64,000 nucleotides of DNA. Origin: Verrucomicrobiales bacterium. GTDB taxonomy: Bacteria > Verrucomicrobiota > Verrucomicrobiia > Limisphaerales > UBA9464. The stretch lies in NCBI GenBank assembly GCA_027489875.1, contig JAIXZE010000077.1, positions 1-64,000 of the forward strand, written 5' to 3'. Positions 39,026-47,688 of this stretch are shown one piece after another. The stretch's first letter is position 1, and each line of letters starts with the position of its first letter. Below the pieces are notes generated by a model. That model searched no databases. It worked only from the letters and a program-made list of their open reading frames with translations, and was not told the origin of the DNA. The position numbers and the translations under genes were made by a program.

Positions 39026-39658
39026 ATGAAGGAAGCCTACATCGCGGCCAAGGAGCGCTGGGCAAGGAAGATGGCTGGCCTGGAGAAGCCGTCCGTCCGG
39101 TCTGTCGACCGTCTTCCTCCCGGCCAGCGTCAGGTTCAGAATTTCCCTGTCCTTGACCTGGGTGTGAAGCCCGAGGTTCCCGTCGATCGGTGGGAGCTCA
39201 AGATCGGGGGCCACGTCGATAATCCCGTGGTGCTGCGGTGGTCCGATTTCATGGGGTTGCCGCAATTCCGGGATAGCAGTGACTTCCATTGCGTCACCAC
39301 CTGGAGCCAATTTGACATGTCGTGGGAGGGAGTTGCCTTCCTGACATTGGCTGAACTTGTGCAGCCGAAGGCATCTGCGACGCACGTCTTTTTCAAGAGT
39401 CATGATGGCTATTCCACGAGCAATCCTCTCGACGTGTGCATGGATGACGACGTTCTGGTCGCGCACTCGTGGGATGGAAAACCGTTGGCGGTCGAGCATG
39501 GGGGGCCGGCGCGGGTCATCGTTCCCAAGAAGTACGCCTGGAAGGGGGCCAAGTGGATCCGGGAGATCACGTTTCTGGATAGGGACATCCTCGGTTTCTG
39601 GGAAGTACGCGGGTACTCGAACACCGCGGATCCATGGACGGAGGACCGGTTCTCGTGA
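39026..39658 (+). CDS. Sulfite oxidase-family molybdopterin-dependent oxidoreductase
   Basis: The protein has 210 residues and is a compact Moco-binding domain of the sulfite oxidase superfamily. The expected molybdenum ligand is Cys89 in DFHCVTTWSQFDMSWEG, and HGGPARVIVPKKYAWKGAKW is the conserved cofactor-binding loop. No Tat or Sec signal is present, so it should be cytoplasmic unless helped by a partner. No dimerisation domain or haem domain is attached. Substrate is unknown; family members oxidise sulfite or reduce oxidised methionine and other S- or N-oxides. Its stop overlaps the comB start by 4 bp (GTGA), which implies one transcript and coupled translation. Confidence 0.88.
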   Translation: MKEAYIAAKERWARKMAGLEKPSVRSVDRLPPGQRQVQNFPVLDLGVKPEVPVDRWELKIGGHVDNPVVLRWSDFMGLPQFRDSSDFHCVTTWSQFDMSWEGVAFLTLAELVQPKASATHVFFKSHDGYSTSNPLDVCMDDDVLVAHSWDGKPLAVEHGGPARVIVPKKYAWKGAKWIREITFLDRDILGFWEVRGYSNTADPWTEDRFS

Positions 39659-40461
39659 ACACCGGTAGGCACGGGGGGCGGAGAAGGGTGGACGTCCTCT
39701 TTACGCCGGCGGATTTTGCTGCGCTGTCCCGGAGGGATTTGTCCCGGACGACCTGCGTTGTCTTTGATGTGCTGAGGGCGACAACCAGCATGGTGACCGC
39801 CTTGTCGGCGGGGGCCGAAGCCATCGTGCCCGTGACTGACATCCCGGAGGCGATTGCCTGGAGGAATCGGCTTCCTGACGTGCTGCTTGCGGGGGAGCGC
39901 GATGGGCGGCGGATCCTCTCGGACCGGACGGGTGGTGTGGACTTTGACCTGGGTAACTCGCCTCGGGAGTTTGTTTCCGATCGCGTTGGAGGTCGATGGA
40001 TCGTTGCGACAACGAGCAACGGAACCCGGGCCCTCAGGGCGAGCGTGGGCGCTCGGGTCGTGCTGCCTGCCTGCCTTCGAAACCGGAATGCCGTCGCCCA
40101 GTGGCTGCATTCCGATACTTCTGAGGAATGGATGCTGGTCTGCAGTGGGACCCTCGAGGATTCCGCCTACGAGGATGTGCTCGGGGCAGGAGCTCTGGTG
40201 GATCGCTTGTGGCCGATGTTGTCCGAGTTCGAGGTGCTGGATGGGGCACGCATGGCGCGATTGTTGTACCTCGCTGCGCGGGGCGATCTGGCCGGTGCCA
40301 TGCGGCAGCATTCCCGGAATGGTCGCCGGCTTGCGCGCATGGATGAGTTGGCGGCGGATATCGAGCTCTGTGCAGTGGAAGACGACGTGGACCTGGTCGC
40401 CGCGATGGACGAAGGCGGGGTGATCCGTAGGCTCAAGGAGCGCGATCGGCCATCGGAGTGA
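39655..40461 (+). CDS. comB: 2-phosphosulfolactate phosphatase-like protein (ComB family)
   Basis: The start chosen is GTG 39655, overlapping the upstream stop, with GGAGGA about 10 bp before it; an in-frame ATG at 39634 is the alternative. The 268-residue protein matches the ComB family: VDVLFTPADF, TTCVVFDVLRATTSMVTAL, AGERDGRRI, GNSPREF and TTSNGTRAL. ComB removes phosphate from 2-phospho-3-sulfolactate, made by ComA from sulfite and phosphoenolpyruvate, in coenzyme M-type or sulfolactate metabolism. Many bacteria carry comB without the rest of the pathway, so the true substrate here is open. The overlap with a sulfite oxidase-like gene makes a role in sulfite or sulfonate chemistry plausible. 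Confidence 0.85.
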   Translation: MNTGRHGGRRRVDVLFTPADFAALSRRDLSRTTCVVFDVLRATTSMVTALSAGAEAIVPVTDIPEAIAWRNRLPDVLLAGERDGRRILSDRTGGVDFDLGNSPREFVSDRVGGRWIVATTSNGTRALRASVGARVVLPACLRNRNAVAQWLHSDTSEEWMLVCSGTLEDSAYEDVLGAGALVDRLWPMLSEFEVLDGARMARLLYLAARGDLAGAMRQHSRNGRRLARMDELAADIELCAVEDDVDLVAAMDEGGVIRRLKERDRPSE

Positions 40462-40464
40462 GAC

Positions 40465-40977
40465 TCAGTCGATGAGCTTCCGCGCCATCGGCCAGAGCAC
40501 GCGAAAGGCGGAGGCAAAGTCCTCGGGATGACGTTCGATCCAGGAGTCGATGGTGGTGGGCTTGAACCAGGCTCCCCCCCGCACCTCGCTTGCCTGAAGG
40601 GTGAACGGTCCTTCGTGGACCAGTCGATAGACCCAGCAGAATTCCATGCCCGTCTCCGGGCTGGCGACGAGCCGGAACCATCGCTGCGGGGAGGTGGGGG
40701 TGACCAGTCCCAGTTCCTCGCCCAATTCGCGGACCGCGCAGGCATCGTATTCCTCACCGGAGTCCACATGGCCGGACGCGGAGGAATCCCACACACCTGG
40801 CCACATGTCCTTGAGCATGGAACGTTGCTGCAGGAACAGCTCCCCGGCTGTGTTGAACACGAGCATGTGGGTCGCTCGATGGCGAAGCCCCAGTTGGTGA
40901 ACGGAGGGACGTGGCATCTGGCCAACCACGATGTCCTGTTCATCAACCACATCGAAGATCTCCACGGCGTTTGACAT
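40465..40977 (-). CDS. Nudix hydrolase (isopentenyl-diphosphate isomerase-like, YfcD type)
   Basis: ATG 40977 gives 170 residues. The Nudix box reads GHVDSGEEYDACAVRELGEE followed by LGL, matching GX5EX7REUXEEXGU and so retaining the metal-binding glutamates. The N-terminal part (EIFDVVDEQDIVVGQMPR, then HRATHMLVFNTAGELFLQQR) is typical of the YfcD/IDI-like branch, whose members hydrolyse nucleoside diphosphate derivatives or related compounds. It lacks the Cys of true IPP isomerase in the expected place, so isomerase activity is unlikely. The gene converges with comB (3 bp between stops) and is divergent from the zinc peptidase. Confidence 0.87.
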   Translation of the reverse strand: MSNAVEIFDVVDEQDIVVGQMPRPSVHQLGLRHRATHMLVFNTAGELFLQQRSMLKDMWPGVWDSSASGHVDSGEEYDACAVRELGEELGLVTPTSPQRWFRLVASPETGMEFCWVYRLVHEGPFTLQASEVRGGAWFKPTTIDSWIERHPEDFASAFRVLWPMARKLID

Positions 40978-41144
40978 GCCAACAGGTTGGTGGGCTTGAC
41001 GGCGTGCGGTCAATGCGCCGGGTGGGAAGTGGTGCTGGTCCGAAGCCGGACTGGACGGGAGGTTTGCCATGTTGCGCACGGGTGACTTTCTGTTAACCCT
41101 AGGGACATCAACGTTGCATTCATGGGGAGAAGGCATCGGTTGGG

Positions 41145-41879
41145 ATGCCAATGATTGGGCTATTGTACTTTGATCCATACTTCTGGGTTACCATCCCGGG
41201 AATACTGCTTGCTGCGTGGGCGCAGATGAAACTGTCGGCGGCTTACGGGCGTTACTCGCGCGTCGGAACCGTACGAGGGGTTACGGGTGCCGATGTGGCG
41301 AGGTTGATGTTGGATCGAAACGGGATGGCGAACGTGGAGGTTTACAGGATCAGTGGGGAATTGACGGACCATTACGATCCGGGTCGGAGGGCGGTTTTCC
41401 TGTCGCATGGGGTTCACGACACCCCTTCAGTGGCAGCTGCGGGAATTGCTGCACATGAGGTGGGGCATGCCATCCAGCACAAGACCGGGTATGCGTGGCT
41501 TGGGTTCCGGATGGCCATGGTGGGCCTGACCGGTTTCGCGTCGAAAGCATCCTGGTTCCTGATCCTGGGTGGCATGATATTCTCAAATGCCAATCCGAGG
41601 AGCAATCTGGGTCGATCCCTCCTCTTCTTCGGCATCATGCTTTTCGGCGTTACGGTCGCGTTTCAATTGGTGACCTTGCCCGTCGAGTTTGATGCCAGCA
41701 GTCGGGCAAAGCGCGAGTTGCTTCGTCTTGGCATCATTGTCCCGGAGGAATCCACCGGCATCAGCAAGGTTCTGTCAGCCGCCGCCCTGACCTATGTTGC
41801 TGGACTCCTGACCTCTGTCCTTGAGTTGGTCCGCCTGCTCCTGATCTTTCGTCGCCCACGAGATGAAGACCACGGATGA
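41145..41879 (+). CDS. Membrane zinc metallopeptidase, YugP family
   Basis: The protein has 244 residues. An N-terminal membrane helix (YFWVTIPGILLAAWAQMKLS) is followed by a cytoplasm-facing catalytic region with AAHEVGHAIQH (His104, Glu105, His108), then three further hydrophobic segments. This is the YugP/Zn_peptidase_2 family, widespread but without an established substrate. A conserved PVEFDASSRAKREL segment, holding the third probable metal ligand, is also present. The last codons overlap the start of the ABC binding-protein gene by 17 bp, implying joint expression, although the functional link is unclear. Confidence 0.88.
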   Translation: MPMIGLLYFDPYFWVTIPGILLAAWAQMKLSAAYGRYSRVGTVRGVTGADVARLMLDRNGMANVEVYRISGELTDHYDPGRRAVFLSHGVHDTPSVAAAGIAAHEVGHAIQHKTGYAWLGFRMAMVGLTGFASKASWFLILGGMIFSNANPRSNLGRSLLFFGIMLFGVTVAFQLVTLPVEFDASSRAKRELLRLGIIVPEESTGISKVLSAAALTYVAGLLTSVLELVRLLLIFRRPRDEDHG

Positions 41880-43233
41880 AGTGGCACAACGGACCTGGGC
41901 TCGAAAGCTCCGCGCCTACCTCCGGGTGTTCGCTTTGTTCGTCGGTGGGTTGAGCCACGCGGAGTCCGTCGTCGTTGTCCTCACACCGCATCCCGAAGAG
42001 ATCCGGCAGGAGTTCGAGGCTGGATTCAACAAGTGGCACCAAGCGCGCCATGGTGAGCCAGTACGCATCGAATGGCGCGATGTGGGTGGGTCGGGCGAGG
42101 CCCAGCGGTTCGTTGAATCGGAATTCGCCTCGAAGCCTACCGGGATCGGGATCGACGTGTTCTTTGGAGGGGGCCCGGAGCCGTTCTTGGCGCTCGGGGA
42201 TCGGAAGTTGGTCGAGATCCATCGGCCTCCTGCCGAAGTCTTCGATGGATTGGGCCGGCAGGCCAATGGGGCGGAGGTCTTCGACCCGGGTTTGGGTTGG
42301 TTTGGTGCGTGCCTTTCGAGTTTTGGAATTCTTGAGAACACCCGGGTTCAGCGTCTGGTGGGGCTACCGTTGGTGGAGCGCTGGGATCAATTGGCCGATC
42401 CGAGGCTCGTGGGTTGGGTTGGGGCAGGGGACCCGCGGTTGAGCGGGACCATGAACAACATGTACGAGGCGTTCCTGCAGGCTTACGGATGGGAGAAGGG
42501 GTGGGAACTGCTGACCCAGATCGCCGGCAACGTGCGTCAGTTTGATCGGTTGAGTTCCTCCACGGCCAAGGAAGCCTTGCTGGGCCAGGTGGCCTACGCG
42601 TTCTGCATCGACTACTACGGATTCATCCAGATCGAAGCCTCGGGAAGCACGAACATGACGTTCGTGCTTCCGAAGGATTTTGTATCCATCAGTCCGGACG
42701 GCATCGCGATCCTGAAGGGGGCACCGCACCGGGAGGTTGCGGGGCGGTTGTTGGACTTCGTCCTTGGCGACGCCGGGCAGGCCTTGTGGATGCTGCCGGC
42801 GGGACACCCGGATGGGCCGCGGCGTCACTCGTTGGTGCGTCTGCCCGTGCGTCCAAGCCTTTACCAGAAATACGCAGGGCAATCTCCGATTCCGGTGAAC
42901 CCATTCACGGTGGAATCGGAGTTTCGCTACAACGCCCGGATCGCCCGTGCGCGCCGGGACATTGTCCGGAACCTGTTTGGTTCGCTGATCGTGGACTGCC
43001 ATTCGGATTTGGTGCCGGCATGGCGCCGGGTGATTGCTGCCGGCTCGCCGGGAGCTGCGGTTCGCCTGCTGGGTTCCGTTCCGATGACCGAGGCCGAAGC
43101 CCTGGCCTTGGCGAAGGGGGAGTGGTCACAGGCGGAGGCGCGCAATCGATTGAAGGCTGGATGGCAGGCGTGGGCACAGGACAAGTACCGCCGAATTGCC
43201 CGCGATCCGAAAGTTGTCTTGCAGGAACACTGA
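41863..43233 (+). CDS. ABC transporter extracellular solute-binding protein (iron/thiamine/polyamine-like)
   Basis: The protein has 456 residues, overlapping the preceding gene by 17 bp. A signal-peptide-like segment (LRAYLRVFALFVGGLSHAE) leads into a class 2-type periplasmic binding protein: VVVLTPHPEEIRQEFEAGFN, IDVFFGGGPEPFLAL, GWVGAGDPRLSGTMNNMYEAF, GQVAYAFCIDYYGFIQ and FVLPKDFVSISPDGIAILKGA. This pattern resembles ferric-ion, thiamine and 2-aminoethylphosphonate binders. It is longer than usual, with about 100 extra C-terminal residues. The ATPase follows 3 bp downstream. No permease gene accompanies the pair, so ligand and transporter partner are uncertain. Confidence 0.85.
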   Translation: MKTTDEVAQRTWARKLRAYLRVFALFVGGLSHAESVVVVLTPHPEEIRQEFEAGFNKWHQARHGEPVRIEWRDVGGSGEAQRFVESEFASKPTGIGIDVFFGGGPEPFLALGDRKLVEIHRPPAEVFDGLGRQANGAEVFDPGLGWFGACLSSFGILENTRVQRLVGLPLVERWDQLADPRLVGWVGAGDPRLSGTMNNMYEAFLQAYGWEKGWELLTQIAGNVRQFDRLSSSTAKEALLGQVAYAFCIDYYGFIQIEASGSTNMTFVLPKDFVSISPDGIAILKGAPHREVAGRLLDFVLGDAGQALWMLPAGHPDGPRRHSLVRLPVRPSLYQKYAGQSPIPVNPFTVESEFRYNARIARARRDIVRNLFGSLIVDCHSDLVPAWRRVIAAGSPGAAVRLLGSVPMTEAEALALAKGEWSQAEARNRLKAGWQAWAQDKYRRIARDPKVVLQEH

Positions 43234-43236
43234 CTC

Positions 43237-44286
43237 ATGCAGATCACCATTCGAGAGCTGACCAAGACCTTTGGATCCACCCCAGTCCTGAAGGGAGTCT
43301 CCCTGGAGATCCGGTCGGGTGAACTGTTTTTCCTGCTCGGGCCCTCCGGATGTGGAAAGACGACGCTGCTTCGCTTGGTGGCGGGCTTCTATCCTCCTGA
43401 TTCCGGGGATGTGCGTTTTGGAGATCGTTGTGTCAACGATGTGCCTCCGCATCTTCGAAATACCGGGATGGTGTTTCAGAGCTATGCGTTGTGGCCACAC
43501 ATGACGGTGGCCGAGAACGTGGCCTACGGTCTGGACGTTCGGAGCGTGCCAGCCAAGGAGCGGGCGCAAAGGGTCCGAGAAGCCTTGGGGATGGTGCGGA
43601 TGGAGGATCTGGCGGACAGGACGCCGAACCAGTTGTCGGGCGGGCAGCAGCAACGCGTGGCATTGGCGCGGGCCCTGGTGATCCGTCCGGACGTCCTCCT
43701 GCTGGACGAGCCGCTCTCGAATCTGGATGCGCGGTTGCGGTTGGAGATGCGCGACGAGATCCGACGCCTGCATCAGGAATTGAAGCTGACGACGATCTAC
43801 GTGACGCACGACCAGAAGGAGGCCTTGTCCCTGGCGGATCGGATGGCAGTCCTGCGCGGTGGTGTGATCGAGCAGTTGGCGGATCCACGCACGGTGTACC
43901 GGCGGCCGAGTTCGAGGTTTGTGGCGGACTTCATCGGCGAGAGCAATTGGTTGGAGGGAGAAATCGAGGAGGCGGGTGACCAACGATTGGTGGCCCGAAC
44001 GGGAATCGGAGACTTTGAAGCAAGCCCGCGCGCTGGAGTCCAGCGGGGGATGAAGGTTTGGGTCGGCATCCGGCCGGAGGCCTTGGATTGGGCCGAGGGA
44101 GGAACCAACGTCATCGAGGCGGAACTGCGGCAGACCAACTACCTGGGTGAGATCGAGGAATATGTCCTCGCCGTCGGAGAGGCGTCGTTCAAATGTTTCG
44201 TCCAGAATCCGGAAAGGGTTCTCGCACCCGGTACGAAACTGAAGATGCGGGTCCGGCCAGACGACCTGCTGGTGCTGCCGCGGTGA
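43237..44286 (+). CDS. ABC transporter ATP-binding protein (Fbp/Pot-type with TOBE domain)
   Basis: The protein has 349 residues. Walker A is GPSGCGKTT (35-43), the Q-loop lies in VFQSYALWP, the signature is LSGGQQQR (133-140), Walker B is VLLLDEP (153-159), and the switch histidine is His191 (YVTHDQ). About 250-345 forms a TOBE-type beta-barrel ([21 protein letters not shown]), as in ferric-ion, polyamine and maltose importers. It starts 3 bp after the binding-protein stop. It powers an importer at the inner membrane, but the permease must be encoded elsewhere, because the next gene is unrelated and on the opposite strand. Confidence 0.93.
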   Translation: MQITIRELTKTFGSTPVLKGVSLEIRSGELFFLLGPSGCGKTTLLRLVAGFYPPDSGDVRFGDRCVNDVPPHLRNTGMVFQSYALWPHMTVAENVAYGLDVRSVPAKERAQRVREALGMVRMEDLADRTPNQLSGGQQQRVALARALVIRPDVLLLDEPLSNLDARLRLEMRDEIRRLHQELKLTTIYVTHDQKEALSLADRMAVLRGGVIEQLADPRTVYRRPSSRFVADFIGESNWLEGEIEEAGDQRLVARTGIGDFEASPRAGVQRGMKVWVGIRPEALDWAEGGTNVIEAELRQTNYLGEIEEYVLAVGEASFKCFVQNPERVLAPGTKLKMRVRPDDLLVLPR

Positions 44287-44312
44287 GGCAGGAGGTTGGA
44301 AGCTGGCTGCGG

Positions 44313-47264
44313 CTAGCGTCCCTCCTGGATGAAGGCAATCAGGTCCCGTACGTCCTGCGGGGTTCGTCCTGCTTCGAGTCCTTCGGGCATCAAGGAGGAT
44401 CCACTGCTGGAAACACGCACCGCGTCGCGTCGGTTGATGACGGAGCGTACCCCGCCTGCCTGAACCAGGGTGATCAGGTCACCAGTCCCTTCAACCAGGA
44501 GACCTGAGATCGTCTCGCCATCCTTGGTCTCGACGTTGTACGCCACGAAGCCGGGGTTGATGGCCATGTTGGGATCCAGAATGTTGCCCACGAGATCTTC
44601 GACGCTTCGGTGGGCGACCCCGGAAAGATCGGGTCCAACGCGTTGTCCCAGGTCGGCACAGCGATGGCAGGGAGCGCACGATTGGCGGAAGTACTCGCGT
44701 CCGCGTGAAGCATTGCCCATGGGCGGAAGTCGACGGATCCAGTCCTCCACGGTTTGCCTGCGATTGGAGTATTCCTCGTCGCCCATGAACTTCGCCGCGC
44801 GGCGGCCAATCTCTGCGGAGGAGCCACGGAGGAGACGACGGCGTTGTTCGAGATCCAGATGAAGTTCACCGACGGAAAGCGTGCCGCCTTCGAGGGCTGC
44901 GATGAGCGGGGCATGGAAGTTTCGCCGGTCCAGAAGGATCTTGAGGATGCTTGGTCTCGTTTCCGGCCCGTAGCTTCGCCAGGCCGCGACGAGTGCTTCG
45001 CCGATGGACGTTTCCCGTTGCTCGCGGAGGATGCCCAGGGCCGCCGTCTGGACATCGAGGGATTCCCGGGCAGACAGGAGAGACACCAATGGTGCCGGGG
45101 ACTCGGCATGGGCGAGCAGCGAGATGGCCTGAACGCGATCATGTTCGGCCAGCGCGGTGTTGGTCGCGCGTGCCCAGGCACCTTTCAATCGCTCGGGGGC
45201 CGTCAGGGTCCCTTGCCCGAGTTTCGCCAGAGCCCAGATCTCGCTGACTTCCGTGTCACTGAGCTTTTCCGAGCTCCGGCCTGCGAAGCCGATGAATTCC
45301 GCCGACCAGATGGGCGGCTCCGCGCGTCGGGCAATGCCTTTGCGAAGCCCGTTGAACAGCGCCACCCGAACCTCGATCTGGGGAAGGCGGGCGGCATTCT
45401 CAAGGATTTGCCGAATCTCCGTCTCGCCTACGTCAGCCGTAGACGCCACCGATTCGGCCGCTTCGTGGAAGGCAGCTGCTGGTAGGGGCTGCGGCCCGGC
45501 CGCTGCCAGCATTCTTTCGAGCAATCGGGGACGGTCTGAATCCGCCACGGCGATCAGCACCGCCCTTCGGATCCATGGATCATTGGGATCCCGCTGGAGG
45601 AGGTCAGCCAACGCGGTGAATGAGGCTTTCTCGCGAGCGTGCCTGAGGGTGATCGCTGCCTGAAACCGTACGCGACCATCCGGATCCCGGGTCAGGCTCC
45701 GCACGAGGGCTTCCAGGGATGCGTAGCGGGTGGTCTCCAAGTGCACCAGGCGAAGTGTTGCTTCCCTGACTTCATTGGTGGTGTGCCGGAGTCCATGGGC
45801 GAGGTCGGAGGCGTCCAGGGTTCCGAGGCCATCGAGGGTCCAAAGGGCGTGCAGGACGCTACTTGGGCCATGTGCATTGGTCTCCGATCCAGCGACCATT
45901 TGGCGCAAGGCAGGTGTCAGATGGGTCGCCTGACGCTCAATGCTGAGGCGCTGGGCGGTGACCCGCCACCATTGATCGGGATGACGGAGTCCGGAGATCA
46001 GGGACTGGTCATCTGGAAAGCCGTTGGGAACGACGATCCCTGACTTCGGGCCTTTGGGGCGGATGCGCCAGATGCGGCCTCGGTCCGAGCCTTGGCGGAT
46101 GTCTACTTTCTCCCGTGCTTTCGCCGGGATGTAGTCGGGGTGCTCGATGACTTCCCGCTGCATGTCGAGGAGGTAGAGAGCCCCGTCGGGCCCTGCCTCG
46201 AGCCCGACCGGCCGGAAGGCGGGATCCTTGCCCGCCAGGAATTCCCGACCCTGTTCATCCGGAGAACGACTGGCGACGAGAGCGGCTCCATGGGACCGGA
46301 TGATGTCGCGGTGGACGAGGTTCCCGACGACGTCACAAACAAAGACGGACCCGGGAAGGTCTCCCGGCCAGCCAGGGACACCCAGATAGCCCATGCCGCC
46401 CGCCGCGGAAAAATGGCCTGACTGCTCGGGATGGTTGGGGCGGGTGACGGCGGTCGAGATCGGGTAGATCCGAGCCATTTCCCCGTGGTCCGAGATGCTT
46501 GCCGTGGTGTTTCCAGCGGGAAGTCCGCTCCTGCCGATCCCGTCCGCGACGTCCATGTAACGGTGCTGGATGTGGTCGATGTTGTATGTGGTGAAAGCAC
46601 GGCCCCATTGGTCGAAAACGAGCCCGAAGCCACCGCCGGTGCGGCCTGTGATGCGCACGGAACCGTTGTCGGGGTTGAAGGAAAAGTCGTTTTCCCCCAA
46701 CTCCACGGTGGGTCCTCCTTTGGGTGAGCGAAGTCGTCCGCCGTTGCCCCCATTGGCCCCGTGGATCCGGTTGTCCGGGCCGAATCGCAATCCGTTGACG
46801 AGGCTGTCGCTCACACCCGGGAGGAATCCGGTGAGAACAACTTCCCGAACATCGGCGATGCCGTCTCCGTTCGTGTCCTTCAGAAACAGCAGATCCGGTG
46901 CAGCCGCCACGAGCACCCCACCGCGCCAGGGGGTCACCGAGGTTGCGTAACTGATGTTGGTCGCGAAAAGCGTCGATCGGTCGGCCCGACCGTCGGCGTT
47001 GGTATCCTGAATCCATCGGATCGAGGAACCGACCTGTCCGTTTGGCCCGACGCCGTAGGGATAGTCGCGGCATTCGGCGACGTAGGCGCTGCCCCATTCA
47101 TCGAAGGCGATGGCGACGGGATCAATGACATCGGGTTCCGAGGCCCACAGCTGAATCTCGAGGCGGGGGTCGACCTGGAAGTCTTCTGCTGTGGGAGGGG
47201 TGGCCGTGTTGCCGGACTCCAGGACAGTGGCCATCAGGAGAGCGGCCATGGGGAGTGCTTTCAT
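44313..47264 (-). CDS. PVC-type membrane-bound dehydrogenase with HEAT repeats and a C-terminal cytochrome c domain
   Basis: ATG 47264 gives 983 residues with a signal peptide (MKALPMAALLMATVLESGNTA). Residues about 30-440 form a beta-propeller of the PVC dehydrogenase type: DPVAIAFDEWGSAYVAE, GGVLVAAAPDLLFLKDTNGDG, VNGLRFGPDNRIHGANGG, FVCDVVGNLVHRD and GPDGALYLLDMQRE. About 470-850 is an alpha-helical HEAT-like array (REATLRLVHLETTRYASLEA). At the C-terminus CAPCHRCADLGQRVGPDL is a covalent haem c site (CxxCH) with the usual VGPDLSG sequel and a PINP-type motif in NMAINPGFVAYNV. Such proteins are abundant in Planctomycetota and Verrucomicrobiota and probably oxidise sugars or alcohols in the periplasm; the substrate is unknown. 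Confidence 0.93.
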   Translation of the reverse strand: MKALPMAALLMATVLESGNTATPPTAEDFQVDPRLEIQLWASEPDVIDPVAIAFDEWGSAYVAECRDYPYGVGPNGQVGSSIRWIQDTNADGRADRSTLFATNISYATSVTPWRGGVLVAAAPDLLFLKDTNGDGIADVREVVLTGFLPGVSDSLVNGLRFGPDNRIHGANGGNGGRLRSPKGGPTVELGENDFSFNPDNGSVRITGRTGGGFGLVFDQWGRAFTTYNIDHIQHRYMDVADGIGRSGLPAGNTTASISDHGEMARIYPISTAVTRPNHPEQSGHFSAAGGMGYLGVPGWPGDLPGSVFVCDVVGNLVHRDIIRSHGAALVASRSPDEQGREFLAGKDPAFRPVGLEAGPDGALYLLDMQREVIEHPDYIPAKAREKVDIRQGSDRGRIWRIRPKGPKSGIVVPNGFPDDQSLISGLRHPDQWWRVTAQRLSIERQATHLTPALRQMVAGSETNAHGPSSVLHALWTLDGLGTLDASDLAHGLRHTTNEVREATLRLVHLETTRYASLEALVRSLTRDPDGRVRFQAAITLRHAREKASFTALADLLQRDPNDPWIRRAVLIAVADSDRPRLLERMLAAAGPQPLPAAAFHEAAESVASTADVGETEIRQILENAARLPQIEVRVALFNGLRKGIARRAEPPIWSAEFIGFAGRSSEKLSDTEVSEIWALAKLGQGTLTAPERLKGAWARATNTALAEHDRVQAISLLAHAESPAPLVSLLSARESLDVQTAALGILREQRETSIGEALVAAWRSYGPETRPSILKILLDRRNFHAPLIAALEGGTLSVGELHLDLEQRRRLLRGSSAEIGRRAAKFMGDEEYSNRRQTVEDWIRRLPPMGNASRGREYFRQSCAPCHRCADLGQRVGPDLSGVAHRSVEDLVGNILDPNMAINPGFVAYNVETKDGETISGLLVEGTGDLITLVQAGGVRSVINRRDAVRVSSSGSSLMPEGLEAGRTPQDVRDLIAFIQEGR

Positions 47265-47386
47265 CCGGCGGCAGATTGACAGGGGTTGGTCACGGCTGGG
47301 AAGGACAGGGTGGCGGAGGTCGCGAGAGAGTTGCTTCGCCACAACTTGAGGGTTGCGGTGGGGGGGGGCTTACCTATGCTGCCGCC

Positions 47387-47614
47387 ATGAAACTTGGGCG
47401 AAGACTGACTTTGGTCGCCGGGGCCGCCGCTGCCGGATTACTGATGACCGGTTGTGGCGGAGTCAATGCGACTGGTAGTGTTTCGCCGGCAACGTTTCTC
47501 CTGCCTGGCATCCTGTACAAAACCCCCGAGGTGAAGCCTCTGGATCCGGTGCGTGCGCCCGAGGTGGTGGGTCGCTCCGATGGGCAGGAAAGCAGTGCCG
47601 CCGGCCAGCCTTGA
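47387..47614 (+). CDS. Small putative lipoprotein
   Basis: The 75-residue product has a classical lipoprotein signal: MKLGRRLTLVAGAAAAGLLMTGCGG, with lipobox MTGC and the modified cysteine at position 24. The mature part is only about 50 residues, without structure or family signature (GILYKTPEVKPLDPVRAPEV). It is divergent from the haem dehydrogenase gene and lies 74 bp before hpnH on the same strand. A role is not known. Confidence 0.65.
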   Translation: MKLGRRLTLVAGAAAAGLLMTGCGGVNATGSVSPATFLLPGILYKTPEVKPLDPVRAPEVVGRSDGQESSAAGQP

Positions 47615-47688
47615 TCCGCAACGTTTCAGGATGATTTACCCGTCGACCCGAGGGTCTGTCCGCTTCCAGTTTCGAGTCTGATTTTCCC

